Counted from the stretch's first letter, positions 52,801 to 61,491 are shown. The stretch is DNA of 64,000 bases from DASTSN01 sp035760665 (GCA_035760665.1 DASTSN010000117.1:1-64000); one strand, 5' to 3'. Notes: generated from the letters alone by a model not told the origin. Numbers and translations are program-made.

Positions 52801-55341
52801 CATGGTTTTTCCACTCTTTGGCGTAACAGCAAACTCGTCGTTGATCTTGGCATTGTTAAAGCGGGGTGCTACTTTGAAACTATCCACCGAAGAGAGATAG
52901 CTGACCGTTGTATCAACATCGAAGAGTTCCGTAGCAAATCGCTGATAATATGCTTCCGGCATCCAACGTTCACCCATATTAAAATCCAATAGCTCAAAGG
53001 GAATTTTTTCGGGTTGCACTTTCGTAATGGCGTCAAGGCTTCGCTGTAATTCTTTATTGGCAGGTTCGCTTTCTGCCTCATCTCTCGCAACAGACAATTT
53101 GGTAACTACATTACCACTGAGATATTGGTCAGCCGTTTCCCATTCCCTGGTATCGGGATTGAGATAAATATGTTGTTGCAGAGCGGCAATAGTTTCGGAC
53201 TCGGTATTACCAACTGTCCTGGCTATAAAATCAATATCAACTATTCCTTTTTCGTTTAAACAATGTGCCAGCGCTTCAACAGGATCTTCTGTTGTAAAGG
53301 CTTCCTGCTTTTTGAAAAGTGGCTGAAAGAAAATATCAGCTTTCACATACTGTTCGCCTTCTTTTCTTTCTAAAGAAGACAGCGTAATAAACCCTAAAGT
53401 ATCGTCCAATATATGCTTGCGATTGATAGGTTGGTTGAGTAAACCATGCTGCAACTGGAACTGCTGGTAAGCATGGTTCAATTCTTCCCTTAATGGTTTA
53501 TGTTCAACTGCTGAAGCATTTTCTTTATCCACCAATATGAAATAGGTATCCCGCAAATTGACATATTGCTCAAAGAAAGATTGGGGTTTTCCTGAAAACG
53601 TAAAGGTTCTGAACTCCGCCTGGTCATGCTCCTTATCAAGATTGTGAATAGCTCCCGGCATTCCTTTATGCATGACGAGTGTTCCTTCCCTGTAATGCGG
53701 TTTCAGGCCATTGAAAATTTCCTGCTTTGCAGCGAGCCCAAATGCCGCTTCAAAATGTTTCTCTCCTTCAAACCGGAAATCGTGACTATATTCTTTTAAC
53801 TCTTTTGAAATTCTTTCGAGTGTATTGCCCAGCGGTCCTGCGTTCATCCAGGCTGCTGACAATTTTATTTCTTCGAGATTGGAATGTAGTTTATAAGAAT
53901 AGAAAGAACTGTTTTTTGCTTTAGCCGTCAGCAGCACAATGCTTTCATGTTCGGGTCTTTCTGTTGTCCGGACTATTGCTGCAATACGGGCTGTATGTTT
54001 TTGAACAGCATCATTATCTTTAGAAGTGATATAGGCCATTGCCCGGTTAATGTTCTCTGCAGGGCCTATATCAAATAGCCCGAGCTGAACGCCATCGCTA
54101 TCCGGTTTGTTTTCCGGCATCTCCAAAAAAGTCAGCTTTTTACCTGCTGTATCGGGCACAGTAATTATCTCGGCTTGTGTCTGCCTGTAACGATCTGCAT
54201 TGAACCGAAGCTGAAACTGATGAGTAAGACTGGCCTGGAGCGCTTCAGCAATCTGGGCAATATCTCCGTCCTGCCATATTACTTCTGTAGTTCTGCCGTA
54301 CTGGTTAGTGCCTGCTTCCCGGACATTACCCATTACTATATCATGATCATGGGTGGAGATAAAATAATTATAGGAAAACCGGCCAAACTCGTTTTCCCGT
54401 TCCCTCACTTCATTCAACCAGTCTTCTTCCCAGCTCATCTTTTCCTTCGATTCATTCTTCTGAACGACGAGCAGGTGATTCGGCGCTTCAGTGCCACCGG
54501 TATCTTTCATCAGGTTATCCGGCATGACGACGAGAGAAACAAAATCCGCTTTGGAAAAAAGATACTCTCTTGCTTCCTTATTGGAAGGGCTGTTTAAAAA
54601 AGCGTCCGTCGTGATATAGGCCAGGATACCGCCGTCTTTCAGTTTATCAAGTCCTTTTGCAAAAAAGTAGTTGTGGATCTTTCCTGAAATGGCAGGGTCG
54701 GGAAAATCAGGATCATGTACCGGGAAATTGCCGAAAGGAATATTGCTTATAACAAGGTCATGCTTTCCATTTTCGGTAGCAGGGGTTTCTTCAAAACCTG
54801 TGATTTGCACTTTTGACTGAACAGGCATAGCGCTGCATAAAGACTGCAACACTTTTCCAGTCAGTATATCTTTTTCAACAGCCGTGACAGATTGTAAATC
54901 TTTAAGTGAAGAAACCGCTTCACTGATAAAAACACCTGCACCGGCGCTGGGTTCATATAAATTTCGAACAGGAATATTTTGTTCCTGCAATACTTTATAT
55001 AAAGTCTGTGGAACAACAACGGGTGTGTAAAACGCGGTAAGAACACTGTTCTTTAGTGAAGCAATAATAGTTTTGTATTCGGCATCGCTGAATTTATCTT
55101 TCAGCAGTTCATGTAATTCCTGCACGCCTTCATATAAACGCAAGTCTTCTTTTGTAGCTCCTTGCTTTATCCATTCTTCTTTTGATCCGCCAGTCGGCGG
55201 ATAAAGTATAGCCTTAATACCCCCAAACCCGCTGTAGCGCTGCAATGCTGATAACTCATCTGCCGAAGGAACTTTATCCTCCAGGGCAATGCGTATTGCA
55301 GCAATATTATCATTCAGCTTATATAATGGGTTATAGGCCAT
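49816..55341 (-). CDS. Giant DNA methyltransferase / SNF2-like helicase fusion
   Basis: 1841 residues. The N-terminal N6-adenine methyltransferase domain (about 1-300) has motif I EPSAGAG (130-136) and motif IV NIPF (200-203, where most enzymes have NPPY). A long middle region (300-900) is followed by an SNF2-type helicase: Walker A HEVGLGKT near 973, VDEAHKFKN near 1139, SGTPISNSLTEMY, and motif VI ELEQRNGRGARQGN near 1477. The C-terminal part is charged coiled coil. The layout resembles phage P1 DarB and Bacteroidota element homologues, presumed to protect incoming DNA from restriction. Confidence 0.88.
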   Translation of the reverse strand: MAYNPLYKLNDNIAAIRIALEDKVPSADELSALQRYSGFGGIKAILYPPTGGSKEEWIKQGATKEDLRLYEGVQELHELLKDKFSDAEYKTIIASLKNSVLTAFYTPVVVPQTLYKVLQEQNIPVRNLYEPSAGAGVFISEAVSSLKDLQSVTAVEKDILTGKVLQSLCSAMPVQSKVQITGFEETPATENGKHDLVISNIPFGNFPVHDPDFPDPAISGKIHNYFFAKGLDKLKDGGILAYITTDAFLNSPSNKEAREYLFSKADFVSLVVMPDNLMKDTGGTEAPNHLLVVQKNESKEKMSWEEDWLNEVRERENEFGRFSYNYFISTHDHDIVMGNVREAGTNQYGRTTEVIWQDGDIAQIAEALQASLTHQFQLRFNADRYRQTQAEIITVPDTAGKKLTFLEMPENKPDSDGVQLGLFDIGPAENINRAMAYITSKDNDAVQKHTARIAAIVRTTERPEHESIVLLTAKAKNSSFYSYKLHSNLEEIKLSAAWMNAGPLGNTLERISKELKEYSHDFRFEGEKHFEAAFGLAAKQEIFNGLKPHYREGTLVMHKGMPGAIHNLDKEHDQAEFRTFTFSGKPQSFFEQYVNLRDTYFILVDKENASAVEHKPLREELNHAYQQFQLQHGLLNQPINRKHILDDTLGFITLSSLERKEGEQYVKADIFFQPLFKKQEAFTTEDPVEALAHCLNEKGIVDIDFIARTVGNTESETIAALQQHIYLNPDTREWETADQYLSGNVVTKLSVARDEAESEPANKELQRSLDAITKVQPEKIPFELLDFNMGERWMPEAYYQRFATELFDVDTTVSYLSSVDSFKVAPRFNNAKINDEFAVTPKSGKTMYGYTTMEHALENTAPFFTYEVEASGGGKIRKPDNEATQLAHQKIEQIRTRFVEWLNELPDNDKKKIEQLYNDTFNCYVLREYNGSHLTFPGLDRNALDIADLYDSQKNATWRIIQNRGALIDHEVGLGKTLTMIVSAHEMKRLNILHKPMIVALKANVSQIADTYRKAYPSAKILYPGKDDFTPAQRQRLFHAIKNNNWDCIILTHDQFGKIPQSPEIQKKILEAELENVERDLETLKDMGGEISKKMLKGLEVRKNNLSINLKEVLNKIEQKKDADINFKELGIDHIFVDEAHKFKNLTFTTRHNRVGGLGNMEGSQKALNMLFAVRTLQGRFQSDLNATFLSGTPISNSLTEMYLLFKYLRPKEMERQRIENFDGWAAVFAKKTTDFEFSVTNEIIAKERFRHFIKVPELALFYNEITDYKTAKHIRLDKPALNEELVNIKPTEEQQAFIKKLMEFARTGDGTLIGRGKLTPEEDKGRMLIATNYAKKMAVDMRLINPGKYDDHPGNKVSVCAKKISDLYQQSIEHRGTQIVFSDIGTPKPGEFNIYDALKQKLITEYNIPAEKITYIHDWTDTKKPELFKKMNNGQIRILLGSTDKAGTGLNVQQRVIAMHHLDIPWKPSELEQRNGRGARQGNQVAKESYNNEVKNYIYAVEQSLDNYKFNLLKNKQTFISQMKNCELNVRSIDEGSIDEKSGMNFSEYIAILSGDTTLLEKSRLEKKIAVLESLRSVHYKEVSKSRFRLERMESEHQSVMNILSHLNRDEMIYTSQLTYDKEGAKVNPIQLTGLNSIDSEQIGKHIIHLHRNWKPADEHATDHKIGTLYGFDCFIRQQQESYEDKGMFAYRYHNAFYVQHKDGGIKYTYNQGQPSVDNPKLAARHFLSALDRVGRIKEQYEKELQDLDKNMPVLQKLVEKPFEKEEELKSLKQDLSRLEREISIKIQESKLRQQQTEKEEPELVEANAIEETPVININIRDEEKQQPVQRVRKSRGMRM

Positions 55342-55360
55342 TTCTCACATATCTTTTACT

Positions 55361-55795
55361 TCAACCCTTATTGAGATATTCATATACTGCGCCTGTAACT
55401 GCGTAGCGCAGGAAACGGTTGTCTTCAGTGGCTTCAGAAAACTCAAACTCCTCGAATACTGCATCGCAGACTGTAATCATATTGATCAACTCGCTGGTCA
55501 GCACATTGCTGTTCAGCATCCTTTCAAAATCATTGGGAAATTCTTCTTCCAGTATTGATTTAATATAGCTGTATCGGGAAGGTCTTAGAGGTTTCGTCAG
55601 TTCCTCCATACATTGCTCTTCAATCACAGATGGCGGTTGATTTTCCGCCACCAGTTGATGGATCAGGCCATCAACTGACGCTAATGATTCGTTCAGGTAA
55701 TCCGTCAGCCGGTTCTCGTCCTGCAGTGTCAGGAGGAAATCCGGGTTATTGTCCCGGATATATTCATGTAGCTTTCTCAGAAGTGTCTCTTGCAT
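55361..55795 (-). CDS. DUF1896-family protein
   Basis: 144 residues starting MQETLLRKLHEYI, with the DUF1896 pattern LRPSRYSYIKSILEEEFPNDFERMLNSNVLTSELINMI followed by acidic FEEFEFSEATEDNRFLR. Alternative starts 3 and 10 codons upstream exist. It lies 19 nt ahead of the methyltransferase/helicase gene, and this pair is common on Bacteroidota elements, suggesting a joint role. Function unknown. Confidence 0.75.
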   Translation of the reverse strand: MQETLLRKLHEYIRDNNPDFLLTLQDENRLTDYLNESLASVDGLIHQLVAENQPPSVIEEQCMEELTKPLRPSRYSYIKSILEEEFPNDFERMLNSNVLTSELINMITVCDAVFEEFEFSEATEDNRFLRYAVTGAVYEYLNKG

Positions 55796-55979
55796 AATTG
55801 TCATTATGTTGTTTCTGTAATTCATTTAACCGGATAAAGAAATCCTGTAATGTTGGTGGCTGTGTGTCGGCTGTTTCCCTGATCAATGTTCCAAATTCCA
55901 TTTCAGTTTTATTACCGGGGTCGGCTTCATGCTGCAACCTGCGGTTGCCAATGACAACTGAAATGATTTTCTTTTCCAT
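55764..55979 (-). CDS. Small hypothetical protein of the transfer operon
   Basis: 71 residues (MEKKIISVVIGNRRLQHEADPG...), mostly polar, with a helical second half LQDFFIRLNELQKQHND. It begins 6 nt after the traE stop and overlaps the DUF1896 gene by 32 bp in another frame. Tight spacing supports it being real. No family recognised. Confidence 0.55.
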   Translation of the reverse strand: MEKKIISVVIGNRRLQHEADPGNKTEMEFGTLIRETADTQPPTLQDFFIRLNELQKQHNDNYARDTSEKAT

Positions 55980-55985
55980 TGTTTA

Positions 55986-56327
55986 TTATACACCGAAGAA
56001 AGAACGGATGACAGTTGCTGCCACCACCAGGAATACGCAGCTACCAAACCACGCAGCAGCTACTTTGCCAGTATCGGGATCACCACTGTTCCATTTTTGA
56101 TACACTTTCACTGCCCCGATCAACCCGAGTATAGCGCCAACAGCATACATCAGGTTAGTACCTGCTGCGAAATAGCTACGCACTTTTGTATTGGCTTCGT
56201 TGATCCCTGCGTTTCCATCTTGGCTGAAAGCAATAGCGCCAATCAACATAAAGAGGAAGAAATAAGCGGCGGCAATTTTCTGTTGCCTGTTTAGTTTCCA
56301 GTTCGTCATCTTCAATTTCATACACAC
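55986..56327 (-). CDS. traE: Conjugative transfer protein TraE (DUF4134, VirB2-like)
   Basis: 113 residues with a signal-like first helix (AAAYFFLFMLIGAIAFSQDGNAG), the DUF4134 motif VRSYFAAGTNLMYAVGAILGLIGAVKVYQKWNSGDPD, and a second helix near the end. It is the pilin-like component of the transfer channel. ATG at 56327; later ATGs at residues 3 and 7 are possible. Confidence 0.9.
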   Translation of the reverse strand: MCMKLKMTNWKLNRQQKIAAAYFFLFMLIGAIAFSQDGNAGINEANTKVRSYFAAGTNLMYAVGAILGLIGAVKVYQKWNSGDPDTGKVAAAWFGSCVFLVVAATVIRSFFGV

Positions 56328-56364
56328 ATTTTATAATAGGGTAAATAAATTTGGGCGCTCCATC

Positions 56365-56757
56365 CTATCCCTTCCACACTGCACGGAGATCTTCTTCACC
56401 AAGATGGATGGAGCATGTTGTTTTGCTCTCTTCAGCAATAAAGGCATTGATTGTGTCACGGAAATCCGGCTCATCCCACTGACTATACTTGCTTAGGTGG
56501 GCCTGCAAGGCAAACACCAATTCCCCTTTGCTATGTTTTCCTTCAAAGGCAGGTTTTATTTCATCTATCACATGTTGAGATGTGCTGAGCACTTCATCCA
56601 GTTGGTCGTCGCCATGCAGCGAAATACTGCTGAACGAGCCAATGGAAAGCGACGGCAGTTTAAATTTGAAATACACTACCCATACAAACAAATAATAGAG
56701 AATTGTTGAAACAATCAGGAATAAAAAATATTGCTGCCAGGAAATAGAACTAAGCAT
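56365..56757 (-). CDS. Small membrane protein of the transfer operon
   Basis: 130 residues with one N-terminal membrane helix (YFLFLIVSTILYYLFVWVVYF, about 10-30) and a cytoplasmic or periplasmic domain with acidic stretches, ending IHLGEEDLRAVW. It is the first gene of the transfer operon seen here and precedes traE by about 38 nt. Such proteins accompany traE on Bacteroidota elements. Function unknown. Confidence 0.65.
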   Translation of the reverse strand: MLSSISWQQYFLFLIVSTILYYLFVWVVYFKFKLPSLSIGSFSSISLHGDDQLDEVLSTSQHVIDEIKPAFEGKHSKGELVFALQAHLSKYSQWDEPDFRDTINAFIAEESKTTCSIHLGEEDLRAVWKG

Positions 56758-56842
56758 TGGTTAATTTATTAGGACTGTAAAAATGATTACAAAGAGCTAT
56801 TCTCACATTATGAAATCGGATTTTGTTTTTGTGAAAAAGATC

Positions 56843-57694
56843 TTAAGCTGTTCTATTCTTTTGTACTGCACCCGGAGAATAACCAAAATGACTTTTAAAA
56901 GCAATTGAAAAATTACCTGTATCATTATATCCTACAGCCATTGCAATAGACAGTAAAATATCATCGGTTGTTTCTAATAAATGATGTGCATGTTTCATTC
57001 TTTCATCTTTAGAAAACTTTCCAATCGTCAATCCAAACCGTTGCTTGAAGGCGTGTTGAAGCTCCTTTTTTGAAATGCCTATCTTACCTGCTATTCCTTC
57101 AATGGTATCATATACCGACAAATCTTCGAGTATTATATCTCTTGCTTTCCCGGCAATTTCTGCAGCCGCCTTACTGATTGCTGGTTTTCCTCTTACCTCA
57201 GTTACTTCCAGAACTAATTGCAGAAGAAGATCAACAACTCTTGCATACAGAAAGCGATCTGCTAATCTTCCCTCTGTAACCGGGCGAAAAAAGGATTTTA
57301 CATTTCCTTCAATTTCGAGTGAGGAATAGGGAAGCAATTCATTCAGATTATTAGTATCTTTTAATTCTTCGTAGTCTGCAAGAGCTTCCCTGTTAAAAAG
57401 TATTTCGAAAATGAATACTGTATTTTTAAATAAAAAACTAACTACCAAGTCTTCCTCAACATATTTCCTTTTTAGTTTCTCATGTGCTTCTTGTAACGCC
57501 GGTTGAGTAGCGAAAATCATAAAGAAATCCCCTCTATAATACTGAAACAAGCCTGATTCGATTTGTAGTTTAGTGGCATTGGGAAGCCTGTATGTCTTTT
57601 GCACAATTCCTTTCTTCTTCATGGGCATCGTTTTCATAGATTTCAATAGGCTTCCTGGCCCGGCCAACTGTAGTGTTGGCCGGGAAGAAAGCAT
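56843..57694 (-). CDS. AraC-family transcriptional regulator
   Basis: 283 residues. The C-terminal 90 residues are an AraC HTH pair: GKIGISKKELQHAFKQRFGLTIGKFSKDERMKHAHHLLETTDDILLSIAMAVGYNDTGNFSIAFKSHFGYSPG. The N-terminal 190 residues have no recognised ligand domain. A start at 57637 (MKTMPMKKKG) is also possible. It lies upstream of the transfer operon on the same strand, so it may control it or the neighbouring lipoprotein genes. Confidence 0.85.
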   Translation of the reverse strand: MLSSRPTLQLAGPGSLLKSMKTMPMKKKGIVQKTYRLPNATKLQIESGLFQYYRGDFFMIFATQPALQEAHEKLKRKYVEEDLVVSFLFKNTVFIFEILFNREALADYEELKDTNNLNELLPYSSLEIEGNVKSFFRPVTEGRLADRFLYARVVDLLLQLVLEVTEVRGKPAISKAAAEIAGKARDIILEDLSVYDTIEGIAGKIGISKKELQHAFKQRFGLTIGKFSKDERMKHAHHLLETTDDILLSIAMAVGYNDTGNFSIAFKSHFGYSPGAVQKNRTA

Positions 57695-57715
57695 TAGTCA
57701 TAATCTTAATTGAAC

Positions 57716-58144
57716 TTAGGTAAGTAAGCTCATGGGTTTATCGGACTTCGGCCGTGCAAACCGCATGACACTATAAATGAGAAAGCCGAGTGAAGTGACA
57801 CCGAACAATACAAATGAAATCACAGGAACAGTCTGCTCGAATGTCTGATCGTTATAACTCCAGCTATTTATAAAAAATATAAACAGCGAAGCATAGAGCG
57901 AAAGGACACCCAGGATATTTAACAACGGATCAATGAAATACTTTGATTGCCGTTTATACCTGCCATAGCTAAACAGTACCAGCCCCGTCCCAATAAGGGC
58001 AAATACTGCATGTACGCCGCCATGCGGAAGAGCCATCAGGATATATATAAGATAGAATCCTCCAAAACTCTCACCGCTGATTAACGTGAGACAAAATAAT
58101 GACAGCACCAATACAGGGTGTGTAAGAATATTGATCGTTTTCAT
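57716..58144 (-). CDS. Small polytopic membrane protein
   Basis: 142 residues with four hydrophobic segments (near 8-22, 30-60, 72-95 and 105-130) and a short basic stretch (SYGRYKRQSKYF) after the second. No motif links it to a family. It lies 20 nt downstream of the large lipoprotein gene and 21 nt before the AraC gene on the same strand, so the three probably form an operon. Function unknown. Confidence 0.65.
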   Translation of the reverse strand: MKTINILTHPVLVLSLFCLTLISGESFGGFYLIYILMALPHGGVHAVFALIGTGLVLFSYGRYKRQSKYFIDPLLNILGVLSLYASLFIFFINSWSYNDQTFEQTVPVISFVLFGVTSLGFLIYSVMRFARPKSDKPMSLLT

Positions 58145-58163
58145 AACGAATAATTTACTGTTT

Positions 58164-59513
58164 TTAATTACAAGGACCTGTGCTTGAACCGGACCAGCCT
58201 ATAACCGGAACACTGGCTCCCTGTACACCGGCATCCTGCAACTCTTTTATTTTCACATACAGTCCTTGTGGTGTACTTGTTCCACCCGGTGAAAGGCTGC
58301 CTGGCATGTGAAAACGCGGAATATCAAACCAGATGGATGGGCTTACTGCTGAACGCCATACTTCAATAGACCAATCTGTACAATTATAATCGTCAATATC
58401 ATATTTAACATTACCTAACTGCCGGATGCGCATAATAGCAGACTTCAAGTTTTCCGGAGACACGCTGACCTCATAAGAAGCATTGAATTCATGACTACCA
58501 TTATCCACAAATTTACCATCGAGCGGTGCATCAGTAAGAATTGTTTTCCAACCCGTTTTTGGATAAAAACCTATGTGTTGTGAAGCTGAGCCGCTACCGT
58601 TAGCGCCAGTTTTTTCAATACGAATCCATGTATGTCCGGGTGAACCAGCAGACCAGTCGAATATCTTAGTGGGATCACTGTCAACCGGCACATCGGAATG
58701 GATAGTGATCTTACAGGTAGCCCCGGCATCAGGAATATTGTCAAAGCATTTAAGATATTTGTCCAGATCAATGGCCGGATCGCCATACTGCGATTCAAAA
58801 TCAACCTCCAGCATTTCATCGTCTATCACATTCACCGGTCCGTTAGGATCATTAGGAGGCGGAACATATCCACCGCCGCTGCCACTGCCTCCACCTGTTC
58901 CGCCACCGCCACCACCTCCGGCAAACGGATCTCCACCTGAGTACCAACCTCCCCAGCCACCGCCGCCGCCGCTATTATCCAGGAAAGACATCAGGTACAT
59001 CCAACTGCTCCAACTGATACCTCCACCCGAGGGATAGCTTGCCACAACGATAACCTCCGGTAATTCTACATAAGGATCAGGCACAACCAAAACCTGCTCA
59101 CGTAGCATAGTCTTGTTATTTACACGATAACCACGGATGATCTCTGTCTCTTCAATTGTCTCACCTTTTAAACTTTTCAGCAGTAGAGTACCATTGAACG
59201 TCTCCTGAACATTGTTCCTCGTCAGGCTTACGATACGTCCACGCTTGATCGTACCGCTTGCACTAACCTCGACCAGTACAAATGATTCGCTCATTTTTTT
59301 TCCTTTGAAAGCTACACGCAGTAAAGTTACATCACCATGTACCGACCTGGAAATACGTGAAAAATCCAGGGCGTTGAAGTCCGAAACCGGCAAGCTATCT
59401 GCCAGGCTTCGTTTCAGTTCGAGGTAATCATTAGATGGCTTTGGACTTTCAACCTCTTTCTGGCAGGATATAATCATCACCGCCAAAAAGCAGAATAAAA
59501 TTAGTTTTTGCAT
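58164..59513 (-). CDS. Putative lipoprotein with Gly-rich linker and possible papain-like domain
   Basis: 449 residues from the ATG at 59513: signal and lipobox FLAVMIISC (Cys17), an N-terminal beta domain (about 25-165), a linker (about 180-235) with glycine and proline runs such as SGGGGGWGGW and GGGTGGGSGSGGGY, and a C-terminal domain. There GHTW (His near 293) precedes a DYNCTDW (Cys near 378), an arrangement seen in permuted NlpC/P60-like folds. No family name can be given. Upstream in-frame starts add a polar segment before the signal and are not used. Confidence 0.75.
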   Translation of the reverse strand: MQKLILFCFLAVMIISCQKEVESPKPSNDYLELKRSLADSLPVSDFNALDFSRISRSVHGDVTLLRVAFKGKKMSESFVLVEVSASGTIKRGRIVSLTRNNVQETFNGTLLLKSLKGETIEETEIIRGYRVNNKTMLREQVLVVPDPYVELPEVIVVASYPSGGGISWSSWMYLMSFLDNSGGGGGWGGWYSGGDPFAGGGGGGGTGGGSGSGGGYVPPPNDPNGPVNVIDDEMLEVDFESQYGDPAIDLDKYLKCFDNIPDAGATCKITIHSDVPVDSDPTKIFDWSAGSPGHTWIRIEKTGANGSGSASQHIGFYPKTGWKTILTDAPLDGKFVDNGSHEFNASYEVSVSPENLKSAIMRIRQLGNVKYDIDDYNCTDWSIEVWRSAVSPSIWFDIPRFHMPGSLSPGGTSTPQGLYVKIKELQDAGVQGASVPVIGWSGSSTGPCN

Positions 59514-59670
59514 AACACATGATTTTGGTAAAACGAATATAGAAATGCAGTAGAGCCTTTGTAATTGCGATTTCGTAAGAAATGAACTACAATACTGCTG
59601 TCGCTTCAATTTATCGGAATAAGGAAGTCCGAAAATTGTTCTGGTGGTAGAAAATATTGCTTAGAAAAAA

Positions 59671-60249
59671 TTATGACGATTTCTGAACACGTTTATTCTT
59701 CACATAACTGAAATGATATTCAGAAATGCCCAGCCAGGAAGCAAGATGTTTAGCCGGTATCCGCAAAATATAATCTGGAAAGCGTTCCAGAAGCCATGAA
59801 TATTTTTCTTCCGCTGATTTCATGCGGAGAGCATAAAGCAATTGAGTCCAGAGAATATAATAGTGCTGGGTAAGCTCCCTCGCCACATAGTTAAATTCCG
59901 GGAACTGTTTGTATATAGCATATAACTCACCATGGGAAATATAAAATAACTTGCAATCCTCCAATGCCTGAATCCATTCGTAAGAAACCTTTTGCTGATA
60001 AAAGCTCTCAACGGAAACAATAACATCGCCATCCTTCATAAACCAGCTCGACACTTCCAAATCGCTTTTCCGATAAAAACAACGAAGCATTCCTTCATTG
60101 ATAAAATGAATATGACGGCAAACATGACCTGCTTTTAATAGCAATTGACCTTTTTTTAGTTCACGATACTTGACAATGTCCTGCAGATGGGCTACTAATT
60201 GCTCACTAAGAGGATGTACTGCATTAAGAAATGCCAAAAGCCTTTCCAT
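59671..60249 (-). CDS. Crp/Fnr-family regulator
   Basis: 192 residues from the ATG at 60249 (MERLLAFLNAVHPLSEQL), the usual start in this family. The cyclic-nucleotide-binding-like beta barrel covers about 25-120, ELKKGQLLLKAGHVCRHIHFINEGMLRCFYRK, and the C-terminal HTH is PAKHLASWLGISEYHFSYVKNKR. Divergent from the MauE gene, so it may control that group. Effector unknown. Confidence 0.88.
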   Translation of the reverse strand: MERLLAFLNAVHPLSEQLVAHLQDIVKYRELKKGQLLLKAGHVCRHIHFINEGMLRCFYRKSDLEVSSWFMKDGDVIVSVESFYQQKVSYEWIQALEDCKLFYISHGELYAIYKQFPEFNYVARELTQHYYILWTQLLYALRMKSAEEKYSWLLERFPDYILRIPAKHLASWLGISEYHFSYVKNKRVQKSS

Positions 60250-60417
60250 CAAATGCAATCTATCTTTTTTGTGATTCACAAAACTGCTCAAGTGGTAGTA
60301 AATATTGTTCTGGCAAAGAGACGAGAAAAAATAGCACAGTAAACTTTTTTAACTGATAGCAGTTTTTTCTACCAACAGCATAATCTTTAAGCACAATTCT
60401 TTTAGGACTTTTAGAAC

Positions 60418-60900
60418 GTGAAACTAAAACTGACGATATTCTCATTCGCTGAACTGATTACAGGAGCACTTGTTTTTCTCTTCCTCTATACTGCGCTCAC
60501 CAAACTTTATGATGTATCCAGGTTTGCATCAGCGATGAAGCACAATTCTATACTCGCCCCTTATGCCGATATTCTTAAATGGTTTGTTCCAATTACAGAA
60601 ATTATTATTGTTATACTTCTTTGCATACCCCAAACACGCAGGAAAGGCATACTCATTTCAGCTATCCTGCTTGTCGCATTCGCCGCCTACATAAGTTATA
60701 TGCTTTTTAAAGACTCGGATCTGCCATGCACCTGTGGTGGCATTCTTGAAAGTATGAGTTGGAAACAACACCTGGTATTTAATATTTCAATGATAGTGCT
60801 CAGCGTTGCTGCATGGCTTCGCTACCCGAAACGATTTATCGCGACAAACAGGAGTAGCCGAATACCTGTAAAAAATAGTAGGCAAACTTTAATCAATTAA
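60418..60900 (+). CDS. MauE/DoxX-like redox-associated membrane protein
   Basis: 160 residues with four membrane helices and a C-T-C motif in DLPCTCGGILESMSWKQHL (Cys104 and Cys106), facing the periplasmic side by prediction. MauE was named in methylamine utilisation, where it assists disulphide formation. In Bacteroidota it is often next to small exported proteins. The start is GTG, since no ATG lies upstream in frame. Ten nt ahead of the first small exported protein gene. Confidence 0.83.
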   Translation: MKLKLTIFSFAELITGALVFLFLYTALTKLYDVSRFASAMKHNSILAPYADILKWFVPITEIIIVILLCIPQTRRKGILISAILLVAFAAYISYMLFKDSDLPCTCGGILESMSWKQHLVFNISMIVLSVAAWLRYPKRFIATNRSSRIPVKNSRQTLIN

Positions 60901-60910
60901 ATTTTGAACC

Positions 60911-61168
60911 ATGAAAAAATTTGTAATCGTGTTGATTGCGGCAATTATGGCCATTGGCTTTAGTGCTTTCACGCCTCATACAGAGGCGCAGGACACCTAC
61001 TTCCTTCCAAGAGGTGGCGATTGGGATGAAATCACTGCACAGCAAGCGTGCACGCCCGGTACACAAACAGCTTGTCAGGTGGATAATCCTTTTACACCTG
61101 CGTTTGATCCGACAACTGTTTATACTTCGCCTGTTCTGCATCCTGATTTTATCCTCAAGAAAAATTAA
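60911..61168 (+). CDS. Small exported protein with C-x7-C motif, copy 1
   Basis: 85 residues: a signal peptide of about 26 (MKKFVIVLIAAIMAIGFSAF) and a short mature part with WDEITAQQACTPGTQTACQ (Cys47, Cys55) followed by DNPFTPAF. It resembles the next gene (common pattern D-T-x-Y...P-x-G...W...A-C-x7-C-x2-DNP[FY]T). Possibly of the DUF6520 group. Adjacent to MauE, which could oxidise its Cys pair. Function unknown. Confidence 0.7.
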   Translation: MKKFVIVLIAAIMAIGFSAFTPHTEAQDTYFLPRGGDWDEITAQQACTPGTQTACQVDNPFTPAFDPTTVYTSPVLHPDFILKKN

Positions 61169-61224
61169 CGACGCAGCGCACAACCGGACATTTATTGTAT
61201 TTCTTAAAAAATAAAATACAACTC

Positions 61225-61479
61225 ATGAAAAAGTACACTTTGGTTAGCATTGCTATCCTGCTGGCTTTTGCAGTCAGTGCTTTCACTAATAAGAAACCTG
61301 ATACCACTTACTGGATCCATCCGGGTACAGAGTGGTTGCCCATCTCAGACCAGGAAGCCTGTCCTGCGGGCAGTATGTCTCCGTGCAGCGCAGACAATCC
61401 TTATACAGAAGGTGTAAATGACCCTACGCCGGTTTATATTACTCAATCACTCTCGAATCCTTTAAAAAAGCCAAGTTAA
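61225..61479 (+). CDS. Small exported protein with C-x7-C motif, copy 2
   Basis: 84 residues from the ATG at 61225: a signal peptide of about 22 (MKKYTLVSIAILLAFAVSAF) and a mature part with ISDQEACPAGSMSPCSADNPYT (Cys46, Cys54). Paralogue of the preceding gene, about 56 nt downstream. An upstream ATG would precede the signal by ten polar residues and is less likely. Function unknown. Confidence 0.7.
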   Translation: MKKYTLVSIAILLAFAVSAFTNKKPDTTYWIHPGTEWLPISDQEACPAGSMSPCSADNPYTEGVNDPTPVYITQSLSNPLKKPS

Positions 61480-61491
61480 TGGAGGAGAAAG

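Noticed and set aside
58880..58980. Repeated glycine codons as a possible tandem repeat or CRISPR-like array
   Set aside because: The repetition is codon-level low complexity inside the lipoprotein linker, with no regular spacer structure.
58573..59037. Proline-rich 154-codon open frame opposite the glycine-rich lipoprotein region
   Set aside because: It is the complement of the GGN-rich linker, and its proline runs follow from that composition.
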